Shown in pieces: positions 21,634 through 33,379 of a stretch of DNA of 64,000 bases. The first letter of the stretch is position 1, and every line of letters begins with the position of its first letter. The notes beneath the pieces were generated by a model, which was not told where the DNA came from, did no database searches, and saw only the letters and a list, made by a program, of their open reading frames with translations. Origin of the DNA: Limonium bicolor (taxonomy: Eukaryota; Streptophyta; Magnoliopsida; Caryophyllales; Plumbaginaceae); NCBI GenBank assembly GCA_023374045.1, contig CM041781.1, positions 140,236,982 through 140,300,981 on the forward strand. Direction: 5' to 3'. Both the position numbers and the translations under genes were made by a program.

Positions 21634-22445
21634 GGTGGCTAACTCAAACCAACCCAAGGTGTGAATCTAAGAGTTGGTTTGACTCAATCAGCCTTTGTAA
21701 GTGAGAAACACTCTGTGATGTAGAGGCACTCAATCGAATTGTTAAACTAAGGGTGCGGAAGACTTTGAGGTAATTGAAACGAAACGATGCGGAAAGAAAT
21801 AAGGACTATGTGGAACTCAGCAGGATAGACAAATAAGCTATTTCATTTCCTGGTCAAATGAAACAACTTACTAATGTCCACTAAGTAGAAGGGATCTACT
21901 TAGCGGTTTTTCACTCACTCACCCAATACACTTTCTGATCAGATCAATGGTAAGCGTAGTGAAACTAGGATCTTCCTAGGCAGAGTCAATCTAAATGTAC
22001 TAACTAACTTCGTACTATGTATCTTCTCTCTCTCTAGCTTACAAAACAATTCTTTCTCTCTCTCTAAGCTCTGAAATATTCCTCAAGGAAAGCACACTGG
22101 AAACTAGCTATTACTTAACCTATTTATACTAGCATTACAATCGGTAGGTCGAGGGAGTTAGTTCTGAAAATACCGGAACTAACTTAGTGGGCAACGTCCA
22201 ACGTCTTTGAGTGGTCTTCTTACTTGGGCCGCGAACTTCGGGTGTTAGGGGAGGACTTTATGACCGTTGTGGCGATAAGGCATTCCCGAGTTGACTCCTT
22301 ATTATTCGCAACAGCACGGGAGAGTCTGTGAAGCCTCCATAGTTTCGTGGACTCCATTGAAGTGGCTCACTCTTTTGTGTTTGACTGAGGATGATTGACT
22401 CTGTCGAGGTGATTGGCTATCTCTGTAACACTCTGATGTCCCAAC
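21634..22445 (-). repeat. 3' LTR of the copia element
   Basis: 812 bp; on the minus strand begins TGTTGGGACATC and ends CCTACA, the usual copia TG...CA. The left flank TCTCC (21629-21633) is the candidate target duplication; its partner is not in the window at the expected place. CT microsatellite tracts lie near 22025-22070. Confidence 0.75.
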
Positions 22446-22924
22446 AGTTTCCCCGTTGTTGCTGACGATAGCAAACCTCCGTGAATCCCGATGGAGTCAA
22501 TCCTGAAACAAAACACAAAGAACTAGGGGAACCGACCCTGTCAAAGTTCCCCTTAATAACAGCAGTAGTAATTGAGTTCAAGGACTCCATTTAGGTTCCC
22601 CCTTAATAGTAGAAGGACTCCAGGCAAGCGAATAATGAATAGGCAGTGTAACAGGCATAATAAGGCATATTAGATAACGTAGTTATAGTTCTAGACCACA
22701 CGGTCCAGCAGCACAAATGTGAAGCAGTTTAAAGCAACAACAGAGTCACCCGTACACCAGACGGGATTCACCGCTTCCCCCTTTTGCTTTCATTAGAGGG
22801 AAGCCCATAGTCACAAAGAGTTAGTAAAAAAGATTCACACACAAACCAGCAAAAAGTGTTTAGAACTTTAAAACAGCCTAAGTCCTAACACTACACACAC
22901 ACGTCACGGCTAAGGAGTTGGGGT
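22446..22924 (-). other. copia 3' untranslated region with polypurine tract
   Basis: Directly before the LTR (minus strand) lies ACGGGGAAAC, the probable polypurine primer site. A second purine run, GCAAAAGGGGGAAG, is at 22774-22787. No ORF of note. Confidence 0.5.
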
Positions 22925-24671
22925 CAGGGAGGCTTGGATATCAAGGAGTTGCTCTTGCAAGGCCGCCACAGTCGTCTCTATCCCAGCGAGTCTGTCCATC
23001 ATCCGCATTTGGCCCTGAATCAACTCTGCTGCCTGCGCGAGGAGTCGCTCCACTTTCTTCAGAGGGGTAGAGAGAAGCTTGAGGGACTGCCTCTTGAGAA
23101 GTGAAAGTTCCCGCCGTCGTTGGAGTTGATGGTGGGGGCAGCAGCTTGGATTTGTCGATAGATGTCAGCCGATTCAGATAGCGGAGGTTGATGGTGTCTG
23201 CCTCTTTGATGGACTCTGGCGTCGATGTCGCCAGGGGTACCTGAAAGAATTTGAGAATCCGAGGCAGCCAAAACACATACCCCAGGGAGTGTTTCGGGGT
23301 GTCGACAGACTGGGCTAAGTGATGGCGAACAATGTGGGCCAGATTAATGGAATGACGGTTGATTATGTAGTACATTATGGTGAGGTCCAAGCAGCTGACC
23401 ATGAGATTTCCTTCTTTTTCGGGAGACAATGTTTTTGATGACAAGTATGTGCGGCAGTTGGTGTAGAATGGAGAGATCGCCACGGGGTATTGGGGAGCCA
23501 ACTTTTTTCTTTGAGGAGAAAAAGCGGTAGATTTTATTTTGTGGGACCCCGCGGATTTCAGGAAGGACTTCTTTCTCATAGAAGGATAGGCCAGTAGCAT
23601 GGAATCCAAGGATTTGGGACAATTTTTCAAGATTAAAGAAGATGGGGGTGGAATTAACAAAAGATTGTGCGGCACCGTTTCTGATAACAAGATTTTGAAA
23701 GAAATCGACAGACTCTTGGGGATACCACTCCGTTATCTCACAGAAGAGGTGTTTCCACCCTTGAACCTCTAGCATGGTTACTAACTCCCCCAGGTTTGAA
23801 GATAGAGCCCATGAGAAATCGAGGAACTTACCCCTGACGATGTTTCGTTCTGAAGCGGGGTACCGAGCATGTAGTGCTGGTTGAAGGGGTCTATCTTCGC
23901 ACATCTCCGTGCGACTTGGGAGGTTTCTATTCTCTGGTTGAGGTGGCGCCAGTAGATGTATCGTGAATGACGGTGGGCAGTTCCTGTACCGGTGAAGATT
24001 CGCCGGAACCAGAGGAGACTGTTTGGGCCTTGACAGTAGAACAGAGAACTCTTTTGGCTGTGGGTCGAGTGGAGGTTTGAGCTTTTCTCTTGCGGGGTAG
24101 GTTTAGGCGATTTGGGAGGTGTTGTGGATTTTGCGGGAGATGCGGGTGGGGTGGGTGTTTGAGATTTATTGGGTGCAGCTTGCGGTTGATCAGTAGTTTG
24201 GGTGTCGGCATGAGGGTTTTGATCTTGTGGTGGTGGGGATGGTGGCAGGGTTTGTAACGGAGTGACGTCCTCAACATCCGTTTCAAGAATGTCGGTTTTT
24301 GCGGTAGATGGTGGTGTTTGATGGGGGGATGTATCGCGGGAGGGTGGTGGTGTGGCGGAGTCTGTGGGGGATGAGGTAGCAGTGGTTTTAGTGGGAGAGT
24401 GAGTGGTGGTGGTGGTGGTGAGTGGAGATGGGTTTGGTGTGGCCATTGATTGGAGGTACGCCTGAAGGCGGATGGGATCTTGGAAGATATCGACCAGGAT
24501 ATTGATACTGTTGAGATTAATGCCTGCCATTTGGAGATTGTAGTATACTTGGGTGTAAAGGGGATGGAAGTGAGAGAGATGGAGTAGACGGGTGATGGAT
24601 ATAAAGGCTGGATAGTCTACGGAAGTTGTAGAGATGGCGTGTGTCAGGTGCCATAAATGAGGGAACGACAA
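22925..24671 (-). pseudogene. env-position ORF of the copia element, frameshifted
   Basis: Located after RNase H and before the 3' LTR, in the same orientation, where SIRE/Maximus copia elements carry an additional ORF often called env-like. The N-terminal half (about 23930-24540) is rich in proline, threonine and serine, a low-complexity or linker-like stretch. The C-terminal half (about 23200-23900) holds a globular domain. It begins near RNIVRGKFLDFSWAL, continues GWKHLFCEITEWYPQESVDFF, and ends with a region containing RHSINLAHIVRHHLAQS. It resembles the domain of proteins annotated as putative plant transposon protein. At least two frameshifts (near 23900 and 23600) break it. I see no signal peptide or clear transmembrane segment, so the env label is positional only. 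Confidence 0.6.
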
Positions 24672-24789
24672 GGGTTAGCGAGATTAACGGCGAGGATTAA
24701 GGCGGGGTTGGTTTGGATAGAGGACGTGGGTGTGTAGCGCCAGAATTATAGACGTTCTAAGCAGTAAAAACATTTCACAGAATCAAGTG

Positions 24790-26290
24790 CGAACAAGGAC
24801 AACTCGATGAGACATGAGGGAGTACCTACAGAAGATTGCGGTAGGGGCAAGGAGATGCGACCATCTAGGTAGACGGAGTCAACCCGATTGCAGATCGCAG
24901 TGCGTCAAATCGTACTGTAGACAAGGGTTTAGTAAAGATAACTGCAAGTTGATCTTCTGTGGGCACAAAGTCAAGGTGGATGAGCTTTTTCTCGACACAG
25001 TCTTTCAAGAAATGAAAACGAATTTCAATATGTTTGGTTCTTGAGTGTTGGACTGGGTTTTCGAATATTTTGATGGTGCTTTTATTGTCACAGAAAATTG
25101 GGATTTGTTCTTGGGTGACATGATAGTCTTGTAGTTGTTGTTTCATCCAAAGGAGTTGGGAGCAACAGGCTGCAGCAGAGACATACTCTGCCTCCGCTGT
25201 AGAGAGTGCTACAGAGTTCTGTTTTTTGGAGGACCATGAAATGAGGCAAAGACCTAAGAACTGCGCATTACCTAAAGTACTCTTTCGATATTGGAGAGAA
25301 CCAGCCCAATCAGTGTCGCTATATCCAGATAAAGTAAAAGTAGGAGATCGTGGATACCATAGATAGAGTGTACTTGTACCTTTGAGATAACGGAAGATAC
25401 ACTTGACTGCTTTGAGGTGAGATTGCTTTGGTGTTCCTTGGAAGCGAGCATAGAGACAGACTGCATGAAGAATGTCAGGACGACTGGCAGTCAGGTACAA
25501 GAGGAACCCTATCATTCCTCTATATTCGGTGGCATTGACACCGACTCCGTCATCGTCAAGATGAAGTTTGGCAGATGTACAGCTTGGTGTGGACATACTC
25601 TTGGCATTTTTGAGGTTGTACTTGTCAAGGAGTTCCTTGATGTACTTTTGTTGATGGATCTTGATCCCTTCCTTTTGTTGTTGAATTTGTAATCCTAAGA
25701 AGAACTTGAGCTCACCTAACTCATTCATGGAAAACTCTTGCTTCATGAGGTTAGCAAAATGGTCACAGAGGGTGTTACTTGTAGAGCCATAAATGATATC
25801 ATCAACAGAAATCTGTACTAGAAGTAGTCATGCGATGAGTGAAGAATGAAGAGCGTTTTATCTACGTTACCTCGAGAGAAACCATTTTGCAATAGATATG
25901 TAGACAGTCTTTCATACCAGGCGCACAGAGCCTGTTTCAGTCCGTAAAGGGCCTTACACAGTTTGTAGACGTAGTCGGGATGGACGGAGTCTGTGAACCC
26001 TGGAGGTTGCTCGACGTAGAATTCTCTATCAATATAGTCATGGAGGAAGGCTGTCTTGACATCCATTTGATATAATGTGAAACCTTTGAATGCAGCAAAC
26101 GCAATTAGCATGCGAATTGCTTCAAGATGAGCTACGGGTGCGAAGGTTTCATCATAGTCAATCCCTTCTTCTTGATTGTAGCCCTGGACGACCAATCGAG
26201 CTTTATTCCAGAAAACTTATCCTGCATCATCAAGTTTATTAGCAAAGACCCAACGAGTACCAATTGTTTGTTGATGTGTGGGTCAAGGAA
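24790..26290 (-). pseudogene. copia reverse transcriptase and RNase H, frameshifted
   Basis: RT begins near 26280 with IGTRWVFANKLD, then a stop, then VVQGYNQEEGIDYDETFAPVA split over two motifs, QMDVKTAFLHDYID (first catalytic Asp) and YGLKQALCAWY. A frameshift near 25820 precedes the active-site motif, which here reads SVDD (25797-25808) instead of YVDD; the tyrosine is replaced while both aspartates stay. The 293-codon stretch 24865-25746 carries the RT thumb/connection (SMNELGELKFFLGLQI) and RNase H with STAEAEYVSAA, FCDNKSTIKI and RTKHIEIRFHF. The enzyme would have made cDNA; this copy is dead. Confidence 0.85.
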
Positions 26291-27849
26291 CTAACTCTCA
26301 TACAGCATGTCTTTGGATAGAATTTAATTCCTCCTGCATTGCAATGACCCAATCACTATCAAGTAGTGCTTCTTTGACTTTCTTGGTTCAGTGCTGGAGA
26401 GAAAAGAACCAAAGGCACAGAGGTTTTGCATAGCTTGGAGACGTGTTTGAACACCGGAGTTTGGGGTCTGTAATAATGTTTTCAAGAGGGTGGGCTGATT
26501 TTTGTTGGAACTGTCGACGTGAAGCAGGAGGTGGTGTGTCTTTGTCAGAAGAGTCAAAGGTCAAGTTTTGTGGTAAGGGTGTCTCCGGGTTATGGTTAGA
26601 GTCAGTAGAGTCTGATGAATTGTTTTTATTTTCCAGAGAATCATTAGGAGTGATGGATTGGGAATCGGGGAGTCTTCCTATGGGTATAGTGATGAAGTGT
26701 GGATTAGTGAGGAAATCGTCAGGAGCAAAGTCAAGTTGATCAGAAGATGAGCCAACATTGTGGGACTCATCGAACTTGACATGGGGACTCTCTTCTAATT
26801 ATTGAGTTCTCAGATTGATAACACGATAAGCTTTGCTTTTAAAGGAGTAGCCAAGAAAAATACCTTCATCACTTTTAGGAGAGAACATACCCAAGTTGTC
26901 CTTACCATTATTTTGGATAAAGCACTTACATCCGAAATGCCTGAGATGAATGAGACTTGGTTTACGTTGACAGAGTAGTTCATAGGGTGTCTTGTGAAGG
27001 AATGGATGAATCAGCGCACGATTTAACACACAGCATGCTGTGTTAACAGCTTCTGCCCAGTATGATGGAGTGAGTTGACTGTCAATAAGCATGGTGCGTG
27101 CCATTTCTACCGAAGTTCTATTCTTTCATTCAACTACTGTGTTTTGTTCCGGAGTGCGTGCGGATGAGACTTGGTGATCAACTCCGTTGTTCCTGCAAAA
27201 CTCATCAAACGACTTGTTGCAAAATTCAGTACCCTAGTCTGTTCTCAAGGTTTTCAAAGTGAATGAAAATTGTTGATAAGCATGTTATGGAGGTTGACGA
27301 ACTCCGTAAAGGTTTCATCCTTAGTAGATAGAAAAATGACCCAAGTACACCTAGAATAGTCATCGACTATGACCAAGTGTACCTCTTACCACTTTTGCTT
27401 TGTGTATGAATGGGACCGACAAGATCCATGTGGAGCAATTCTAACGGAGATCTAGTAGAGAGAGTCGACTTACTTTTGAAGGAGGACCGGGTGTGTTTAC
27501 CTTTTACGCATGCTTCACAGACAGAGTCTGTGTCAAAGTTTGTGTCGGGTAAACCAATCACCAAGTTCTTGCTTTTGAGTTTGTTCAACAGCCAGTGATT
27601 TGCGTGACCAAGTCTGGAGTGCCACAACAATGAGTTTTTGGAATGCACGTTGAGACAGACTTGATCATCTGGATTAATGGAGTTTAAGCACATTTTGTAG
27701 AGATTTCCTTCTCTATGTTCCACAGCTTTCAAGGAACCTGTACGCTCATCATAAACCTTACAATCCGAAGAGGAGAAAAGTACCAAATTGAATCTATCAC
27801 AAATTTGAGAAATACTTAGTAAACTATGTTGAAGTCCAATGACCAGATG
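26291..27849 (-). pseudogene. copia integrase (with GAG-pre-integrase zinc domain), broken
   Basis: The zinc-binding start WHSRLGHAN...C-x2-C (27450-27640) and first catalytic Asp in LLHMDLVGPIH (near 27410-27440) are intact in one frame. The middle of the DDE core (27110-27366) is interrupted by stops. The C-terminal core reappears at 26799-27104 (QLTPSYWAEAVNTACCVLNR, then HLRHFGCKCF and GIFLGY). 26291-26790 corresponds to the variable linker to RT. The right edge is the insertion site of the Tat-type element; the coding frame resumes beyond it at 39514. Confidence 0.8.
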
Positions 27850-27854
27850 GACTC

Positions 27855-28335
27855 TGAAACAGAGAATTCTATCCTAATTTACTCGGATTCAACTTACAAC
27901 CCCACGTGTTACCTGGTTCCAAAATTCTATCCTAATTTACTCGGATTCAACTTACAACCCCACGTGTTACCTGGTTCCAACTACAAATCTCGTAAAAGGA
28001 AGTAGAGAGAGAGCTTTCTGCTGTGATCGAGCTTGAGTTCAGTAATCCAACAGAACGTGTCTTATTTCATGAGGGTACACCTCTATTTATAGAGTTTTTG
28101 GACCTGGTCTTACGCTGCCAACCTGTATTTCATATGTATAAGTACAATTTTACCCTTCTTAGCAGCTGTGGCCAGTCATAGGCGACTGGCCACATTATAT
28201 TTTATCCCGCCTAAGTCCTATTTTCATCCGGCTATAGAAGGCCAGATGCACTGTGTATTCCTATTTTCATCCAGCTATAGAAGGCCGGTTGCTGCGTGTG
28301 TCTTGCTCGGCTTGGTATCATTTCTCCCCTTCTCA
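27855..28335 (-). repeat. 3' LTR of the Tat-type element, with internal 58-bp duplication
   Basis: Starts TGAAACAGAG and ends CCCCTTCTCA on the plus strand. Identical in layout to the LTR at 39086-39508, but a 58-bp segment containing the G-box CACGTG is present twice in tandem (27865-27922 and 27923-27980), which accounts exactly for the 58-bp length difference. Confidence 0.9.
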
Positions 28336-28345
28336 TCAGTCCCAC

Positions 28346-28518
28346 AAGTTCTATCGTTCTGAATTTTTGGTGAAGAAGATAGAACTTCCGTATCATTGGC
28401 GAAAAAATTCTACACAGCTGTGGCTAAACTCTGAGGCTCTTTGTTTCGCCCGTGTTTCGTCCTTCCCTCATCTCAGTCCCACAAGTTCTTTTTCTTCATA
28501 TTTGGAGAGAAAGAACTT
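28346..28518. repeat. two tandem hairpins next to the Tat 3' LTR
   Basis: Both are preceded by CAGTCCCACAAGTTCT. Hairpin 1 arms are AAGTTCTATC (28346-28355) and GATAGAACTT (28378-28387). Hairpin 2 arms are AAGTTCTTT (28483-28491) and AAAGAACTT (28510-28518). The start sequence is repeated but the stems differ. Function unknown; they lie between the antisense ORF promoter region and the LTR. Confidence 0.6.
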
Positions 28519-28879
28519 TTTATTGGCCATGTGCGAAGCTCGTGACCCGAACTTTTTTTACCGCTTTTTTTGAATTTTCCGCCTGTCTTCAGTGTGGAAT
28601 TTGCAGGGTCCTTCTTTCGTCCAAATGTCGGAACCGTCTTTAGGAAGCGTGTGGCTCTTTCTTTTTCCCTGCAGAAAGGTGTTTTTTGTTTGCACATGCA
28701 TATATACATTATTTATTTGGGCGGGAGAAACTTTCCTTAAAGTCCGAGTTTTGAGCTTCTTTCTCTTTCTTTCTTTACTCTCATGTTTCGGCTGCCCTTC
28801 TCCCTCTCGCCACTCTGCTATCGTGTTCTGTCCTCCCCTTTGCTGTTGTTGTCCGTCGCTTCCTTACTAAGCTTCAACA

Positions 28880-31800
28880 ATGTCTACCTCCGCCGCAAAA
28901 CAGAGTAAGCTTGCTGCAAATTTTCCGCCGGCTATTGAGGCGATTCAGGGCTGCCGCTCCTCCAATGGCTTTCGCCCCACGTATCTGAAACCTGTAAAGG
29001 CCTTTTTATCCGGGTGCGAGCCTTCTCCTTCCTCCCTTGATTATTCTTCCCTCTGCGATTGCCTCAGGGGCGTCGAAGCCCCACGGGGCACCCAGATTTA
29101 CCTACCGTCCCCCGATTCTCACCCAAACGATGATTTCGGCCGAGGGTACGTGGTCTATGCTGATTTCTTCCGCTCCGGCCTGACCATTCCCCCTCATCCC
29201 TTTGTCCTGGGCTTCCTCCTTCGCCGCTGCTGTTCTCTTGCCCATCTTCACCCAAAGGCCATTTCCCATCTTCACGCCTTTGTCTCTCTGTTTGAAGAAA
29301 GCAAGATTCGGCCGGAAGGTACTGATTTTGTTCGATTCTTCACGGTTAGAGTTGATCCCGATAGTCTAACACTAATTGCGAAAGCCGGATATTCCCTTTT
29401 CAACTATAAGAAAGTCCATGGGTGGAGTCCACGGTGGTTCGTCATTGTCCCTCCATCCGGCCGGGTCTTGGGCGTCCCTTACTGCGGTGAAATTGGCAAA
29501 GGCCAGTTGATCTCTCCTGAAACCCCTCCGACGAGCTGCCCATTTCGAAGATTCTGAGGGCAGTAAACAAAAAGCCACCGACCGTCGAGGCGTTTTTCAA
29601 AAAAGCACGCCTATCCTCTTTGAAGACTTATCACAGTAAGTGCCTTTTGATTTTAGTACAACTTTTGCCGTCTTCGTTGTTTTCTTATTACTTTGGTGCG
29701 TTGAACGTAGATTTCTTCCAGAAAGGGGAGAAGATCGGTCCATTTCACAGCTGGAATTTTGTCACCTTCAAGGTTGGGGACGAGAAGATCGATTACTACG
29801 ATACCCTGGATGCAGCTACTGATGCGGCTGAACAGCTCCTGGGGATGCTCCCCCTTCTACAAAGCGTTCTAGGCAAGAGTCTAGGGATGATCAAGCTGAT
29901 TACTTGAAGAAAAAGAAAAGGGTGGAATCTCCTGAACATGCCGCCGCCGGATTGTCAGGTACTTGGCACGTGACTCCTGAGTCTGGGCACCGTGTTTTTC
30001 TTCCCCTCACCCCTGGTTCGGGTCTGGATCTAGGTTCTCGCTTGGAGCGGGAGTCCGGTCATCTGACCCCGATTTGCGAGCAGTTTCCTGACTTGTCGGG
30101 CTACTTTCTTCAGATCCTTCTCAAGGAACACTTTGGAGGCAACAGGACTTCCGGCAGACCATGGTTTGACTGAACCTTGTTTCTTTTTGTTTTTTTTTTT
30201 GCTTTTGTAGTATTCTTCTGCTTCCGGGTTCGTATACACCTGAGGCTTCTAGTAATGACATTGTATCCATTTTACCATTGCGGCAGTTTCTGCTCCTGCT
30301 AGGCAAAGACTAAAGAAGAAAACCACATCAAAGCCAAAGGCTCTACTGCCAGTAATATCGGGAGAAGAACAAACCTCTGGAGATCCTGAGGCCTCGGCCT
30401 CATTCTCCATTGATGTTGCTGCGCCAAAGAAGCGGCGTGGGCAGGAGTGGCAGAATACCGGCAAGTTCCCGAAGACCCTGAGCTCCGGAGTAAGCAAAGA
30501 GAAGACATCATGGCCTCTTCTTCTTCATCTCCACCTCCTCCCGCCCAGGAATCCTACACCGGTCCTTCTCAAAAGAAAGGATGGTTTTACCATTGCGGGC
30601 GCCCTCTTCCTCTGATCTCCTACGAATCCGCCAAGTACTCTACTGCCTGGAAGGAGGCAATAAAGAGATCTGATCATAGAGACGGGATCTTTGCTTCTCC
30701 GACAACTGTTACTGCCACCAAGAAAATGTTGCGGATGGGAGGTGGGGGGGCAGATGCCGTCATGCGGCACTCCCTCCCAATAAAAGATGTGTTCGACTTC
30801 ATGTGGGAGGGTCTTCCGGGTAGGAATACACCCTTTTTAATTCTCTTCCTTGTGTTTCTTCCTTGGTTTGTTTTACTCCCCTCTTAACCCTGTGAATTGC
30901 GCTGCTTACTTTAGGTGATGTCCATGGCTCAAAGTGCTGAGGTTCACTTCGGCAACCTCCAATCCAGGCTCCATTATAAGGAGAGTCGAGCCAATATGCT
31001 CAGGAGAGGCGCTGAAGCTGAGCCGCTCTTCTCATGACGCATATATTGATCAGATTAACTACGAGATCGACCTCAAGTGAAGGAGAGGACTGAGGCGATA
31101 AACAAGGATCTGCAGCTGTCTCGCAGGAGTGCGTCCGTCAGCGTGACGCGTTATGAGTTACAACTGAAGAAACTTCGTGAAGATAATTTTTCTTTAAAAA
31201 GCCGGATCCTAGAAGCTGACTATACCTTGATAGAAGTACAAAATCATCTTTCTACTGGGAAAGATAAGTTTGCTCGGGCCTTTTCTGACCTAGACGCTTT
31301 GTTGGATCAGGTGCGCACTACTCATTGGAACGAGGTGAACTTCCTCCAGGCCGACAAGGCCTTTTTCTATTAGGAGAGCAATTCCTTCAAGAAGGAGGTT
31401 GAAACACTTGATCAGGAGAAGAAAACTCTTCAGCGGGAGAATGAGGCCCTTGTAGAGGAAAAAGAGAAGCTCATGCAGGAGCTTAACCGTCTGTCGGAGG
31501 AAAAGGCCGCACTGGAGGAGCAGTCAAGGTCTTCCTTCGAACAAGAGAAGCAGTCTCTGCTCCGAGATTGCTCTCTTTTGGAAGAGGAGAAGAAAACCCT
31601 TGCTGCGGATAAAGTTGCCTTGATAGAAGAGAGGACCAGGCTGGAAGAGAGAGTGAAAGAGCTAGAGGAAGCCATGTCTCGTTCTCAAGCCGAGAGTACT
31701 GAGTCATCGGGCCATGGTAAACTTTCAGATCTTCGACTTTTGTTTCTTCCTCTGTCCCTTCTTCTTCTTACTCTTTTTTGTGTTCCGGCTAGGCTTGAGT

Positions 31801-32337
31801 TCTGCCAACCTACTGAAGTACGTCAAGTAGTTGAATGGTCGGGTAGTCAGTGTTAAGGAGGAGCTGTCATTTGCCAATTCTGAACGTGATAAGTATCGAG
31901 CCCAAGTCCTGACCCTTGAATCTCAAGTGGCCAGGCTCAAGTCATTTTCCCGGCAATCTCAGGAGGAGATACAGAAGCAAGGCACCATTAATGCCCATCT
32001 AAAGGAGTCCTTTGCTTCTCAGTGCCGCCGGATAGTTGATATTTGCCAGCAGATTGTCTCGGAGCACTCTCTCGAGAAAGGAGAGTTACTGGACGATGAT
32101 CTGTACAACAAGCTGGAATCCAAGGCTGTTGCTCAGAAGTCCAACTTCTTTTTGGAGCTCAAGAGGTTCTGCCGCAGTCCTGGAGAGACATGCTTTGGCC
32201 CTGGCGAAGCCTCATTCCTTCCAGCTGGAAGCAACATCCTGCCGTCCGCCGGAGGGATGCAGCGTCTTTCTAAGAGGTCCAAGTCTTCTGAGAGTGTGGC
32301 TGGTAGTGGTGATAGACTAGCTGCAGAAAAGATATAA
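28880..32337 (+). pseudogene. antisense spliced ORF (aORF) of the Tat-type element
   Basis: Plus-strand gene inside a minus-strand element, in the place of the aORF known from Tat elements. Exon 1 (ATG 28880, to about 29635) encodes a domain resembling proteins annotated as putative gypsy-type transposon (FFRSGLTIPPHPFVLGFLLR, VHGWSPRWFVIVP), with a frameshift near 29500. Introns with good borders follow: 29636-29721 (GTAAGT...TTCCAG), 29959-30302, 30820-30914 and 31717-31792. Later exons encode a lysine-rich linker (30303-30440) and a long coiled coil (about 31070-31715, heptads of E, K and L). A C-terminal helical part follows up to TAA at 32335-32337. Stops at 31037 and 31371 suggest decay or undetected introns. 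The function of aORF proteins is not established. Confidence 0.65.
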
Positions 32338-32626
32338 TAGGAGTTTCATTATTTTTGGAGGGGTTTTTGTTGTGTATCTTTCGTTTTTACCAAATCTTTT
32401 ATAATGGCTACATTTTGCAATTGTTTTTACTTCTATCTCTGGGGTAATATAAGTTATGCTTTGTACCATTATTATTAATACATATGGTCGTGTTACACAA
32501 GTAGTGTTAGCTATGTATTCACCCTTTTCAATACAAGGGGCTCGTGACTTATTGACCGAACTTCTGTTTTTGGCGGCCGAATCTTTTTCCTTCTTTGTAT
32601 GGCCGTTTGGTCGGATTTCTTTTCTA

Positions 32627-33370
32627 AGGCACAGCGGCCTGCGGCTTGTTGGCCAGTGCTTTCTTTTTCTTTCAAGGCATGATAGCCTGCGGCTCGCTGG
32701 CCGGTGCTTTCTTTTTCTTTCAAGGCATGATAGCCTGCGGCTCGTTGGCCGGTGCTTTCTTTCAAGGCATGATAGCCTGCGGCTCGTTGGCCGGTGCATT
32801 CTTTTTCTTTCAAGGCATGACAGCCTGCGGCTTGTTGGCCGGTGCTTTCTTTCAAGGCATGATAGCCTGCGACTCGTTGGCCGGTGCTTTCTTTTTCTTT
32901 CAAGGCATGATAGCCTGCGGCTCGTTGGCCGGTGCTTTCTTTCAAGGCATGATAGCCTGCGGCTCGTTGGCCAGTGCTTTCTTTTTCTTTCAAGGCATGA
33001 TAGCCTGCGGCTCGTTGGCCAGTGCTTTCTTTTTCTTTCAAGGCATGATAGCCTGCGGCTCGTTGGCCGGTGCTTTCTTTCAAGGCATGATAGCCTGTGG
33101 CTCGTTGGCCGGTGCTTTCTTTTTCTTTCAAGGCATGATAGCCTGGCTCGTTGGCCGGTGCTTTCTTTTTCTTTCAAGGCATGATAGCCTGCGGCTCGTT
33201 GGCCGGTGCTTTCTTTTTCTTTTCCAGGCATGATAGCCTGCGGCTCGTTGGCCGGTGCTTTCTTTTTCTTTTCAAGGCATGATAGCCTGCGGCTCGTTGG
33301 CCGGTGCTTTCTTTTTCTTTTCAAGGCATGATAGCCTGCAGCTCGTTGGCCGGTGCTTTCTTCTGTTTCT
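32627..33370. repeat. minisatellite, about 16 copies of a 42/48-bp unit
   Basis: Units contain GGCATGATAGCCTGCGGCTC, then TTGGCCGGTGCTTTCTT and a T/C-rich end. Copy starts at 32676, 32724, 32766, 32814, 32856, 32904, 32946, 32994, 33042 and on to 33325. Lengths alternate between 48 and 42 bp by a 6-bp TTTTTC difference; one unit has 46 bp and the last three have 49. Because the main lengths are multiples of three, long ORFs arise in several frames on both strands. These are repeat artefacts. The array lies between integrase end and the aORF, the hypervariable 3' part of Tat elements. Confidence 0.9.
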
Positions 33371-33379
33371 TTTTCTAAA

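Noticed and set aside
22941..24671. host proline-rich or cell-wall protein gene
   Set aside because: Position between copia RNase H and LTR, same orientation, and the transposon-type domain that follows make it part of the element.
32627..33370. CRISPR-like array
   Set aside because: Unit and spacer are both repeated and it lies inside a plant retrotransposon.
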